Below the pieces are notes generated by a model that did not search any database, had not been told where the DNA came from, and saw nothing but the letters and a program-made list of their open reading frames with translations. Made by a program: the position numbers and the translations under genes. From DAORHV01 sp964513925 (lineage in GTDB: Bacteria > Patescibacteriota > Gracilibacteria > Peribacterales > Peribacteraceae), in NCBI GenBank assembly GCA_964513925.1, contig CAZENR010000012.1, positions 1 through 42,355 on the forward strand: a stretch of DNA of 42,355 nt. Reading direction: 5' to 3'. Positions 22,001 to 30,900 of this stretch are shown here, one piece after another; the stretch's first letter is position 1; every line of letters starts with the position of its first letter.

Positions 22001-24349
22001 GTGGCACAGAACGATTCCGCAATGGCCAAGCTCCGTAAGCGCGTTGCAGTAACTCCCACCGGCCCCGGCGTGTACCGCTGGCTGGGCGCGGACGGCGGCG
22101 TGCTGTACGTGGGCAAGGCCAAGAACGTGCGCAATAGGCTGCGCAGTTACACGGCTCCCGGAGCAAAGCTGGATCCCTGGAAGGCCATCATGATGAAGCA
22201 CGCAGCGGACGTAGACGTCACAGTGGTGCATAGCGAGCTAGAGGCATTCATCTTGGAGTCCAACCTTATTAAGGAGCTGAAGCCCAAGTACAACATCATG
22301 TTGAAGGACGACAAGGGTTACGTGTATGTCCGTGTCGCCGTCCAAGAGAAGTATCCGTCCGTAGAGGTGGTACGCAGACTGGAAGACGATGGTGCCAAGT
22401 ACTTCGGTCCGTTCCTGGGTGCATACGGCACCAATGCATCGCTAGATATACTCGACGGCATCTTGCATTACCGCGCCTGTCGCAAGTCGCTGGATGCGCT
22501 CAACCATCCCACACCCGGGGGCGCGAAGGCGCTGGGCACGCCGTGCCTGGAACATCAGATCGGCAAATGCTGCGGCCTGTGCATTGGCTCCGTAACGCAG
22601 CAGGAGTACCGCGAGCGCATAGAAGAAGTGCAGCGTTTCTTCCGCGGCAATTTCCAATCGGTAAAAAAACGTGCGGAAGCCGCCATGCTGGACGCCGCCT
22701 CCCATAAGAAATTCGAGCGAGCTGCCCGCCTGCGAGATGTGCTCAAGTTCATTGCTGAGCTGGAGAGTAAGCAGGTCGTTTCCGATGCGTCGGGAGAGAA
22801 TGCGGACGTTTTCGGCATTGCGTATCGTCACAGCAAAATACACGTTGTGCTCCTGCGCGAGCGCGATGGAAAAGTGATTGAGCAAGTACACCTGGCGCTG
22901 AAAGGCGAGGCGGAGAACGCCGCAGAGGCCATGGGTCAGTTCCTGCCGCAATACTATGCCGATACCCAGGACATTCCCGATCTCATCCTGGTCCGCGATT
23001 CGCTTCCCGAGAGCGTATTGCTAGCCGAGTGGCTCAAGCAAAAACGCGGCAAATCTGTAGAAATCCGTGTCCCGGAACGCGGGAAGAAATCCAAGTTACT
23101 TGAGCTTGCGGAGAAGAATGCGGAAGAAAAAGTGCGCCAGCAGTTTGCCGCTTGGGAGGCGGAGCTGCGCAAAGCGGAAGATGCGGTGCAGTCTTTACAG
23201 TCGTTGTTGAAGTTGCCGCATTCGCCCAAGCGTATAGAAGGGTATGACATTTCTCACTTGGGAGGCACCGAGACCGTGGGCAGCATGGTGGTGTTCGAAA
23301 ACGGAAAGCCCAAGCGAGCGCACTATCGCTCCTTCAATATCACTACCGTAAAACGCGGAGATATCGACGACTACCAGTCACTTGCCGAAGTACTGAGGCG
23401 TCGGCTGAAGTACGTGGCGTTCGACCTCAAGTCAGACTTGGAGCGGCTGGAGAAAGCAGGCGTCGAGATTGGCAAGGCGCGCAAACCGGAGCAGAGGCGC
23501 ATAGATGCCATTGCCCAGGCGCATGCAGAGTATCTGCAGGGCGACACCTCGCCGTACAAGGAATTTTTCGTGGCGCGCCGTGACAAGGAAATCGTGGGCG
23601 TTGCGCAACTGGCCGTGCGCGCTTCGGGGTTACGGGTGCTGCAATGCGTTTGGTGCGCCGAAGGCGAGGACGAGCAGGTACGTCGAACGCTGATCCGCAC
23701 GGTGCTGCAGTCTCAGGAAAAAGGAAAGGTCTACACGCTAGTCGATTCGAAGCAGGAGGAGCAGTATGCGCAACTTGGCTTTCGTCATGTTATAGAAGCG
23801 CATCCCGAGCTGGATACGCGGGTAAAGGCACTGCAGCAAAAGGAGGCTGTATCGACCGCGCCACTGCGCACGGTGTTGTCATACGACGTGCGCAAAGAAA
23901 AGCCGGATGAGTCTTTTGCGTCCATGCCGGACGTATTGCTCATCGACGGCGGAAAAGGCCAACTAGGCGCCGTATACGATGTTCTGCGTGAGATGGGGTT
24001 ACACCAAGCCATATCGCTGGTGTCGCTTGCCAAGCGCGAGGAGGAAATTTTTGTTCCGGATCATCCGGCTCCATTACTGGTGCCAGCCGGTGACGCCGCG
24101 CAATTCCTGTTGCAGCGCATCCGCGACGAATCTCATCGCTTTGCCAATGAGAAGCGCAAAGGCCGTGCAGCAAAAACCACGTTTGCTTCGGCGCTGGACG
24201 GCGTACAGGGCATAGGTCCGCAGCTGAAAAAAGAGCTGTTGCTGCGCTTTGGGTCCGTGGACCGCATTCGCGATGCAGACGACGATGCCTTGCGCGCAAT
24301 ATTGAATGAGAAACAGCTCGACGCCCTTCGCAAGCAGTTTTCTGCCTGA
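22001..24349 (+). CDS. uvrC: UvrC excinuclease subunit with an internal extra domain
   Basis: This 782-residue UvrC is about 170 residues longer than the usual ~600-620. Domains in order: GIY-YIG nuclease (GPGVYRWLGADGGVLYVGKAKNV), a Cys-bearing linker (CLEHQIGKCCGLC), the UVR helix pair (KKRAEAAMLDAASHKKFERAARLRD), the RNase H-like endonuclease half 1 (GYDISHLGGTETVGSMVVFENG), and an insertion at about residues 470-642. Then come endonuclease half 2 (PDVLLIDGGKGQLGAV) and the helix-hairpin-helix end (LDGVQGIGPQLKKELLLRFGS). The insertion reads like a degenerate GNAT fold (VARRDKEIVGVAQLAVR ... YAQLGFRHV). UvrC cuts the DNA strand on both sides of a UvrAB-bound lesion. The GTG at 22001 follows a TAGAAT box by 6 nt, so the mRNA is leaderless. 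Confidence 0.92.
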   Translation: MAQNDSAMAKLRKRVAVTPTGPGVYRWLGADGGVLYVGKAKNVRNRLRSYTAPGAKLDPWKAIMMKHAADVDVTVVHSELEAFILESNLIKELKPKYNIMLKDDKGYVYVRVAVQEKYPSVEVVRRLEDDGAKYFGPFLGAYGTNASLDILDGILHYRACRKSLDALNHPTPGGAKALGTPCLEHQIGKCCGLCIGSVTQQEYRERIEEVQRFFRGNFQSVKKRAEAAMLDAASHKKFERAARLRDVLKFIAELESKQVVSDASGENADVFGIAYRHSKIHVVLLRERDGKVIEQVHLALKGEAENAAEAMGQFLPQYYADTQDIPDLILVRDSLPESVLLAEWLKQKRGKSVEIRVPERGKKSKLLELAEKNAEEKVRQQFAAWEAELRKAEDAVQSLQSLLKLPHSPKRIEGYDISHLGGTETVGSMVVFENGKPKRAHYRSFNITTVKRGDIDDYQSLAEVLRRRLKYVAFDLKSDLERLEKAGVEIGKARKPEQRRIDAIAQAHAEYLQGDTSPYKEFFVARRDKEIVGVAQLAVRASGLRVLQCVWCAEGEDEQVRRTLIRTVLQSQEKGKVYTLVDSKQEEQYAQLGFRHVIEAHPELDTRVKALQQKEAVSTAPLRTVLSYDVRKEKPDESFASMPDVLLIDGGKGQLGAVYDVLREMGLHQAISLVSLAKREEEIFVPDHPAPLLVPAGDAAQFLLQRIRDESHRFANEKRKGRAAKTTFASALDGVQGIGPQLKKELLLRFGSVDRIRDADDDALRAILNEKQLDALRKQFSA

Positions 24350-24408
24350 CATTCTGTCACTTTTTCCTCATCGCTGATAGAATCTCATCACTCTTTCCCC
24401 ATTCCGCT

Positions 24409-24759
24409 ATGAAGAAGCTCAGTTTGCTCTTAGGTTCACTTGGTGGCGTCATGGCCGGTTACGTGTTTTCCAACAAGAAACTTCGCAATGAACTCATTGC
24501 TGCCAAGGATGCCAGCGCCGCTGCCAAAATTCTCGGCAAGCACCTTTCGTCCGATGGCAACCAGGTTGCCAAGGAGGTAAAGACCTTCGTCGACGCGCAA
24601 GATTGGGAGAAAACCCTCGACCAGGGCAAGAAGTACGTGACCAAGTACTACAAGGCATCGAAGAAGGAAGTCGAGAAGATGGTCAAGCTCGGAACCAAGG
24701 AGGCAAAGCGCCTTATGAAGGAGCAAAAGACCAAGAAGTCCGCTTCGAAGGGTAAGTAG
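24409..24759 (+). CDS. YtxH-like small membrane-associated protein
   Basis: This 116-residue protein opens with a short hydrophobic Gly-rich segment (LLLGSLGGVMAGYVFSNKKLRNEL), as in YtxH/DUF948-type stress proteins. A long Lys-rich helical tail follows (KEVEKMVKLGTKEAKRLMKEQK). A promoter CTGTCA (24354-24359), 18 nt, TAGAAT (24378-24383) gives a 25-nt pyrimidine-rich leader. The role is unknown; family members are general-stress proteins in Firmicutes. Confidence 0.7.
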   Translation: MKKLSLLLGSLGGVMAGYVFSNKKLRNELIAAKDASAAAKILGKHLSSDGNQVAKEVKTFVDAQDWEKTLDQGKKYVTKYYKASKKEVEKMVKLGTKEAKRLMKEQKTKKSASKGK

Positions 24760-24783
24760 TCTTCCAGATCTTCTAAAAAAAGA

Positions 24784-24812
24784 TTTGTGCAGTCCGCCGT
24801 TTTGCGTAGAAT
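24784..24812 (+). promoter_or_regulatory. Promoter of pyrG
   Basis: TTTGTG (24784-24789), a 17-nt spacer and TAGAAT (24807-24812) lie upstream of the CTP synthase gene. The predicted leader is about 70 nt, long for this genome. It has no clear terminator hairpin or riboswitch fold that I can see. Confidence 0.6.
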
Positions 24813-24887
24813 ACACGGCGGGCTCGTCGTGCAGACTTGAGCCACAGGGTTCCCCCAAAAGGATTGCCCGCTTTCCGTATTGTCTCC

Positions 24888-26534
24888 ATGTCTCACTCCA
24901 TCTCTTCCTCCGGTACCCGCGCCAAATTCATCATTGTCACCGGTGGCGTCTGCAGTTCGCTTGGTAAGGGTATTGCCACCGCAAGCATCGGCGCAATTAT
25001 GAAGGCATGTGGCTACAAGGTATTCGTGCAAAAGCTCGATCCGTACTTAAACGTGGACCCAGGCACCATGAGTCCGTTTCAACATGGCGAGGTGTTCGTG
25101 ACAGACGATGGCGCCGAAACAGACTTGGATTTGGGTCATTACGAGCGCTTCATCGACGAGCCGATGAGCAAGCTCTCCACCGTGACCACCGGCAAAATCT
25201 ACACCGATGTCCTCAGCCGAGAACGCAAAGGCGATTTCCTCGGCGGCACCATTCAAGTCGTGCCGCACATAACGAATGCCATTAAGGAATCCATCATCGG
25301 CGCGGCAAAGGCCAGCAAGTGCGACATTATGATGGTGGAGGTAGGCGGTACCGTGGGCGACATAGAAGGGGAACCGTTTCTGGAGGCCATTCGCCAGATG
25401 AAGTCCGAAATGGGCGGCGAGCGTATTTTCCATGTGCACTTAACCTTGTTACCGTACTTAAAGGGTTCCAAGGAGCTAAAGACCAAGCCCACGCAGCTTT
25501 CCGTACGCGAACTGCGCCGCATCGGCCTGCATCCGGACATGATCTTGGCGCGTGCAGACCACAAGATTCCGCAGGAATTGCTAGATAAAATCAGTCGCTT
25601 TTGCGACGTGCGTCGCGAGGCCGTTATCCCAGCACTCACTGTCAGCTCCATCTACGATGTGCCGCTCAACTTCCAGCAGTACGCAACCGCGCAAATTATC
25701 GGTGAGAAGCTCAAACTCGGGAAATTGCGCCCGGACATGACCGAGTGGGAAAAGGGTCGCAAGCGCCACGAGACATCGGTTACTCCGGTGCACATTGCGC
25801 TCGTTGGAAAGTACACGCACTTGGACGATGCGTACTTAAGCGTGATCGAATCCATTAAAGCCGCTGCGGTTTTCCACAAGCGCAAGGCCGAAATCGTCTG
25901 GATCGACAGTGAGAAATTGGAGCGCAACGACAAGGAAACCTGGGACCGTCTCAAGGCATGCGCCGGCATCATCGTGCCGGGCGGATTCGGCAAGCGTGGC
26001 ATCGAAGGGAAAATCCTGGCCGCCAACTACGCGCGTACCAAGAAAGTGCCGTACTTGGGACTCTGTCTCGGCGCACAGCTGCTGGCAATAGAGTTTGCGC
26101 GCGCTGCGCTGAAAGACGCGCAACTCACCAGCGAAGAATTCGACGAAGAGGGCAAACTGGGGCGCGGCAAGTACGTGGTGCATTTCCTGCCGAATCAGCA
26201 TAAAGATAAGGACAAGGGCGGCACGTTACGTTTGGGCGAATACCGCTGCAAACTGAAGCCCGGCACCAAGGCCGCCAAGGCGTACGGCACGCCGGAAATT
26301 TCCGAGCGTCATCGTCATCGTTACGAATTCAACAACGCTTTCCGCAAGCAGCTGGAAGACAAAGGACTCGTATTCTCCGGTGAGTGGCCCAAAACAGGTC
26401 TCATGGAAATTGTGGAGGTGAAAGACCATCCGTTCATGGTGGGCAGCCAGTTCCACCCGGAATTCAAGAGCCGCCCGCACCGCCCACATCCGCTGTTTGC
26501 CGCCATGATGAAAGAGGCGGTAAAGCAGGGCTAG
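24888..26534 (+). CDS. pyrG: CTP synthase
   Basis: This 548-residue protein has the full CTP synthase layout. The synthetase domain starts KFIIVTGGVCSSLGKGI (P-loop-like), followed by KLDPYLNVDPGTMSPFQHGE and VEVGGTVGDIEGEPFLEAIRQ. The class I glutaminase domain shows GIIVPGGFGKRG, nucleophile C393 (GLCLGAQ) and the H523/E525 pair (SQFHPEF). It converts UTP to CTP using glutamine and ATP. The oxyanion-loop sequence reads GAQ where most members have GMQ, a mild change. The ATG at 24888 follows a pyrimidine-rich stretch. The next gene, dihydroorotate dehydrogenase, also serves pyrimidine synthesis but has its own promoter. Confidence 0.97.
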   Translation: MSHSISSSGTRAKFIIVTGGVCSSLGKGIATASIGAIMKACGYKVFVQKLDPYLNVDPGTMSPFQHGEVFVTDDGAETDLDLGHYERFIDEPMSKLSTVTTGKIYTDVLSRERKGDFLGGTIQVVPHITNAIKESIIGAAKASKCDIMMVEVGGTVGDIEGEPFLEAIRQMKSEMGGERIFHVHLTLLPYLKGSKELKTKPTQLSVRELRRIGLHPDMILARADHKIPQELLDKISRFCDVRREAVIPALTVSSIYDVPLNFQQYATAQIIGEKLKLGKLRPDMTEWEKGRKRHETSVTPVHIALVGKYTHLDDAYLSVIESIKAAAVFHKRKAEIVWIDSEKLERNDKETWDRLKACAGIIVPGGFGKRGIEGKILAANYARTKKVPYLGLCLGAQLLAIEFARAALKDAQLTSEEFDEEGKLGRGKYVVHFLPNQHKDKDKGGTLRLGEYRCKLKPGTKAAKAYGTPEISERHRHRYEFNNAFRKQLEDKGLVFSGEWPKTGLMEIVEVKDHPFMVGSQFHPEFKSRPHRPHPLFAAMMKEAVKQG

Positions 26535-26670
26535 CGTCCTACGCCGTCGGCGAAAGTTTTAGAAAACGTTTTCTGTAACAGAAATCGAGGGCTGATGCTT
26601 TTCTGACATTTCCTGAATTCGTGGGTTTCTTTGGACTCTTGGCCGAGCTTTGTGATACTTTCGCGTCACT

Positions 26671-27609
26671 ATGGCAAGCATGACGACAAGCATTGGCGGG
26701 GTTGCTTTCCTCGGTTATGTCTTCAACGCGTCCGGCCCCAAGGACGTGACGTGGGAAGAGCTGAAGATTCTTGCGGATTCCGGCTCTGCCGCGGTTGTCA
26801 TGAAGTCGTGCACGCTGCTGCCCAGAGAGGGCAACGAGGAGCCGCGCTACGCGTTTACCAAGGCGCCGTATGGGTCCATAAACAGCATGGGCCTGCCGAA
26901 TTTGGGCTATACCGAGTATGTGAAGTTCGCCGCCCAGCTCAAGCGCCAGAGTAAGAAGCCGGTTGTTGCCAGTCTTGCCGGCCTCTCCCCGGACGATTAC
27001 CCGACGTTGGTGGAAGCGTTTCAGCAGAGCGATGTCGATATCATCGAAGTGAACCTGTCGTGCCCCAACGTGAAGGGGAAACCGCAAATTGCCTACGACT
27101 TCCAGAAGACCGATGAGATTCTCAGGTCCATCATGAAGCTGGGAAAGAAGCCCATGGGCGTCAAATTGCCGCCGTACTTCGATCCGGTGCATACCGAGCA
27201 AATTGTCGCCGTGCTCAAGAAGTATCCATTGGCATTCGTGTGCTGCATCAACTCGGTCGGCAACACGCTCATCATCGATCCGGACACCGAAAGCCCGCTC
27301 ATTAAGCCCAAGGGAGGCTTTGGCGGACTGGGAGGGGATTACATCAAGCCGGTGGCACTGGCCAACGTACGCGCCATGTCGCAGGCGCTTGGCGACAAGA
27401 TGGCAGTTGTGGGTGTCGGCGGTATTCGTACTGGAACAGATGCGTTTGAATACCTGCTCTGCGGTGCCGACGCCGTCCAGATTGGCACTGCCTTCTACGA
27501 AGAAGGCCCCGGCTGCTTTGCGCGCATCGAGCGCGAGCTGCAGGCAATCTTAGATAAGAAGGGGTACAAGAGCGTTGCCGAGGCGAAAGGGAAGTTGAAG
27601 ATGTTGTAG
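26671..27609 (+). CDS. pyrD: Dihydroorotate dehydrogenase, class 1A
   Basis: This 312-residue FMN enzyme oxidises dihydroorotate to orotate. The catalytic base is C131 (EVNLSCPNVKGKPQIAYDF), the arrangement of class 1A enzymes such as Lactococcus PyrDA (311 residues), which use fumarate as electron acceptor and are soluble. Other signatures are the YGSINSMGLPNLG loop, INSVGNTLIID, and the FMN phosphate site VVGVGGIRTGTDAFEYLLCGADAVQIGTA. No membrane helix or PyrK partner is present. The promoter is TTGGAC (26631-26636), 17 nt, GATACT (26654-26659), and the ATG lies 11 nt after the -10 box, so the leader is at most a few nt. An ATG nine nt downstream is also possible. Confidence 0.93.
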   Translation: MASMTTSIGGVAFLGYVFNASGPKDVTWEELKILADSGSAAVVMKSCTLLPREGNEEPRYAFTKAPYGSINSMGLPNLGYTEYVKFAAQLKRQSKKPVVASLAGLSPDDYPTLVEAFQQSDVDIIEVNLSCPNVKGKPQIAYDFQKTDEILRSIMKLGKKPMGVKLPPYFDPVHTEQIVAVLKKYPLAFVCCINSVGNTLIIDPDTESPLIKPKGGFGGLGGDYIKPVALANVRAMSQALGDKMAVVGVGGIRTGTDAFEYLLCGADAVQIGTAFYEEGPGCFARIERELQAILDKKGYKSVAEAKGKLKML

Positions 27610-27680
27610 GAAGAGGATTCCGGGATTCCTAGATTCTTTGGACTCCGAGTGACGAGAGGGCAATCTGCTGACTTTCCATG

Positions 27681-27731
27681 GAATCTTGGTATCTAAGGAG
27701 TCTTGGTATCCAAGAAGTCTTGGAGTCCTTT
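27681..27731. repeat. 17-bp tandem repeat, three units
   Basis: Three imperfect 17-nt units follow each other: GAATCTTGGTATCTAAG (27681), GAGTCTTGGTATCCAAG (27698) and AAGTCTTGGAGTCCTTT (27715). The second unit contains a CTTGG-TAT-CCAAG dyad. Further GATTCC/ATTCTTTGGACTCC words precede them from 27616. No gene is seen in 27610-27847. Confidence 0.6.
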
Positions 27732-27785
27732 CTATGGCTCTGCATAGCTTCTAGGCGCTATTTTCACTATTTCCACCAAATGCTC

Positions 27786-27814
27786 TTGCATTTACTTTAG
27801 TTCTAAAGTAATCT
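27786..27814 (+). promoter_or_regulatory. Promoter with a perfect dyad in the spacer (MerR-like operator)
   Basis: A -35-like TTGCAT (27786-27791) and a -10-like TAATCT (27809-27814) are separated by 17 nt. The spacer is filled by a perfect inverted repeat, TTACTTTAG-TT-CTAAAGTAA (27792-27811). Operators placed between -35 and -10 are the hallmark of MerR-family control, and ACTxTA...TAxAGT resembles Pb/Cd/Zn-type MerR sites. MerR promoters normally have a 19-20 nt spacer, so the match is not exact. No MerR gene is present in the window. It drives the micro-ORF at 27848. Confidence 0.45.
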
Positions 27815-27847
27815 TGGGATGTTCCTATTTTCTTCCTCATCCATACT

Positions 27848-27877
27848 ATGGGTCCAGGTTGCGGCTGCGGCAAGTAA
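27848..27877 (+). CDS. Nine-residue Cys-Gly-Cys micro-ORF
   Basis: ATG to TAA encodes only MGPGCGCGK. It lies 34 nt after the -10 box of a dyad-bearing promoter and 20 nt before a perfect terminator, so the predicted transcript of about 105 nt would carry little else. The leader is pyrimidine-rich (TTTTCTTCCTCATCC), as at several true starts here, and has no Shine-Dalgarno sequence. Two cysteines in CGC could bind a soft metal or be modified. It could also be a chance frame on a small RNA; translation is unproven. Confidence 0.3.
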   Translation: MGPGCGCGK

Positions 27878-27896
27878 TTGCCCTTCAGCCAATGAA

Positions 27897-27927
27897 CGAA
27901 AAAAGGGCCTTTGCGGCCCTTTTTTCG
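27897..27927. terminator. Strong bidirectional intrinsic terminator
   Basis: A perfect 13-bp stem, CGAAAAAAGGGCC (27897-27909) with GGCCCTTTTTTCG (27915-27927), encloses the loop TTTGC. A-runs and T-runs on both sides allow termination in either direction. It isolates the micro-ORF unit from the RSH gene. Confidence 0.9.
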
Positions 27928-27996
27928 TGCGCGAGCGTTTAGACTAGCTGGCAGCAGACGAGAAAGAACGTATACTGCTGCCTACACCGCATTGCT

Positions 27997-30900
27997 GTGC
28001 AGTCCACTCATGACGTTTCGCGGCTGGAGAGCATCCTCGGATACCTGTCCGAGAATGACCTGCACGATGTTCGCGATGCGTACAAAATGGCTTGCGAATC
28101 GCATGCCGGACAAAAGCGCAACGACGGCACGCCGTACGTGAACCATGTCATAGAGGTGGCGGAGATCGTAGGGCAGTGGCATGCCGATCGTGACACCATT
28201 ATTGCGGCGTTACTTCACGATGTGTTGGAAGATGCTCCGGTCAAAAAAGATGCCATCACAGAACGGTTCGGCAGGCATGTTGCCATGCTGGTGGACGGCG
28301 TGACCAAGTTCACGAATGCGGATCTGGACCACGATTTACCGTTGGATCGCAAAACCGAGACGTTGCGCAAGTTGTTCGACGTCATGCGCCGCGATGTTCG
28401 CGTTGCCGTCATCAAGCTGGCCGACCGCCTGCACAACATCTACACCATCGACACGCTTTCCACGCCCGAGCGCCGTACCAGGTTCGCGCTGGAGACATTG
28501 AACGTGTACCACAAGCTTGCGCTGCACTTGGGCATGCGCCAAGTACGCCAGGTATTTGCGGATTTCTGCGTGCCGTATGCGTTCCCGGAAGACGGCGGTA
28601 GGGCCAAAACCCTCCGAGATGCGCTGTGCATGCAGGGCGAATTGCTATTGCCTTCGCTCGATCGCCAATTGCGCAGCGAGGACGCCGCTCAAGATCTGCT
28701 CGGCTCGGAATTACAGCCACGTGATTTGCTCAAATTCCTCATGCGCATGCGCGACCGCATGTGGCAACCGTCAGCCAGCGATGCCTTTTCGCTCGTGCTC
28801 ATGGTGAAGAGCGAAGACGCGTGCTACCGCCTGCTCAAGCACATTCATACGCTGTTCCGTCCGGTGAGCGGACAATTCCGCGACTACATCGCCGCACCTG
28901 CAGAGTCCGGGTACAAGAGTCTGCATACCCATGTCACGCTGCCCGACGGCATGGTGGTGGATATTCGCATCCGCACACAGCAGATGCACGAGCAGGCAAT
29001 GTACGGCGTGACGACGTTCCTGTTCCGCGGCACCGGTGCCGGACCAAAATTTTCTTGGCTGCAACGCTCCGAAGAAATAGACCTGCACACGCGCGAGAAC
29101 AGCGGAGAGTTTTGGGATGCACTGGAGTCCGACATCCTGCGAGAAACCATGTGGGTGAGCGTGGATCGTCAGCGCATTGCCATACCCAAGGACGCCACTG
29201 CCTTAGACGCGGTGTATTCGTTGTATCGGGAGCGTGCGGCCTACACCCAGCAGGTAAGCATAGACGGGCAGATCACCGCGCTTTCGCACACGCTCAAGCC
29301 CGATGACGACGTGTACGTGACCATGAGTCCCAGTGAGCAAATCCATTTCGATTGGTTGAAGTACGTGAAAACCAAGTTGGCAAGGTCGCTCATTGTCGAT
29401 GTGCTCAAGGACCGCGATAAATCGGAAAAGATCACGCTCGGCATGCAGTTGCTGCAACGAGAGCTGGATTTCTACAAGAAGGGACTGGTGCGCGATTTGC
29501 CGAAGAACAAGCAGCAGCACGTGGCCGAACATTTCCGCCGCAAGACATTCGAAGATGTCATCACCATGATCGGCGAAGGAGTGCTGCGCGCGCGTGACGT
29601 GGTGTTCTACCTGTACCCCGAGCATCGACGTTTTCCGTTCATACGCATGCTGCAGCGCAAAGGCTACAGCTTCAGGGTGTGCGTTTCGGGTGCGGCAGAC
29701 CGCCAGCGGGACGTGCTGGTGCGCGTGAACCGACTCATTCAGGAGGCGGACGTGAACATCACTTCGACGCAAATAAAATTTGATGAACACACACGCACGT
29801 TCGAGGTATACCTTTCCGGATCCTCTTCCGACCGCCCGCACTTTGCCGATTTCGTCGACATCTTGGAGCGTCAAGATTGGATTTCCAAAGTGCAGACGAT
29901 GCTTTCCATGCGCCAACGGCTGGTGCTGACTGCATCGTTCACGGTAGCCCTGGCAGTGCTGGTCGCTTACGTGCTGTTCTTGCCGCAGTACTACAACATC
30001 TACAGCACGGTGCCGTTCATGCCGTTGTTCTTACTGCATGTCTTGCCGCTGATACCGATCCTCGGTGCCAACTACTACTTCTTGAACCTGTTGCAGCACT
30101 ACGTGCTCAGCATGAGACGCGAGCAATGGTTCCTGGGCCTTGGTTTCGTGCTGAACGTATTCGGTGTCTTGCTGGTCATGTGGAAGCTGCCGGTACTTAC
30201 CGGACAAGTGCCGCTCCTCATGGTGTTGTTCCTGTTTACGTTCGCAATGCTGTTCTTGGGATACCGCTTCGTGCGTACGCTCTTCTCGTTGGAAACGCGC
30301 CGCCCCAGCGCTGCGGCTCGCATGCAAGCCAGAGCGCTCAGCCCCGAGAAACGACGCCAAAAACTTATCGGCTACCTGCTGCGCTTCGGCGCAGTGTTCA
30401 TTTGGGGCATTGAGCCGGTCCTGATTCGTTATACGTCCATTCAAACGCTCAGTCCGCTGCTGCGCGTGCATATTTGGGCCGTGGCGGGAGCACTCTCGGG
30501 TTTCGTGGCCATTTTCCTTCTCAATCGTTTCTACAAACCAGGTGAACGGTTGGCATATTCCACGCCGTATAACCGTTATTTCTGGATCATTGTCGTCGCC
30601 AACCTCTCTTACAACTACTTCCTGCATAAGAGCCTGCTGTTCACCACGGCTACCAACGTGAACTTGGTGCTGAGCTATGCGCCCGTGTTCGCGCTGCTGC
30701 TTGCGTTTTTGGTCTGGCGGCGCCGGATTTCCTACTTCCATTCCCCGCAGAGCATCCAGCAGATTTTCATGCTGTTCGGTGTGAGCGCCTTGGGCGGTAC
30801 CATGTTGGTGTATAACGATTTCCAGACCACGGCGCAGGGCGCCCTTGGCGACTTGTTTGCACTCATGATCGCGTTCTCCGATGTGGCATTCATGATGAGC

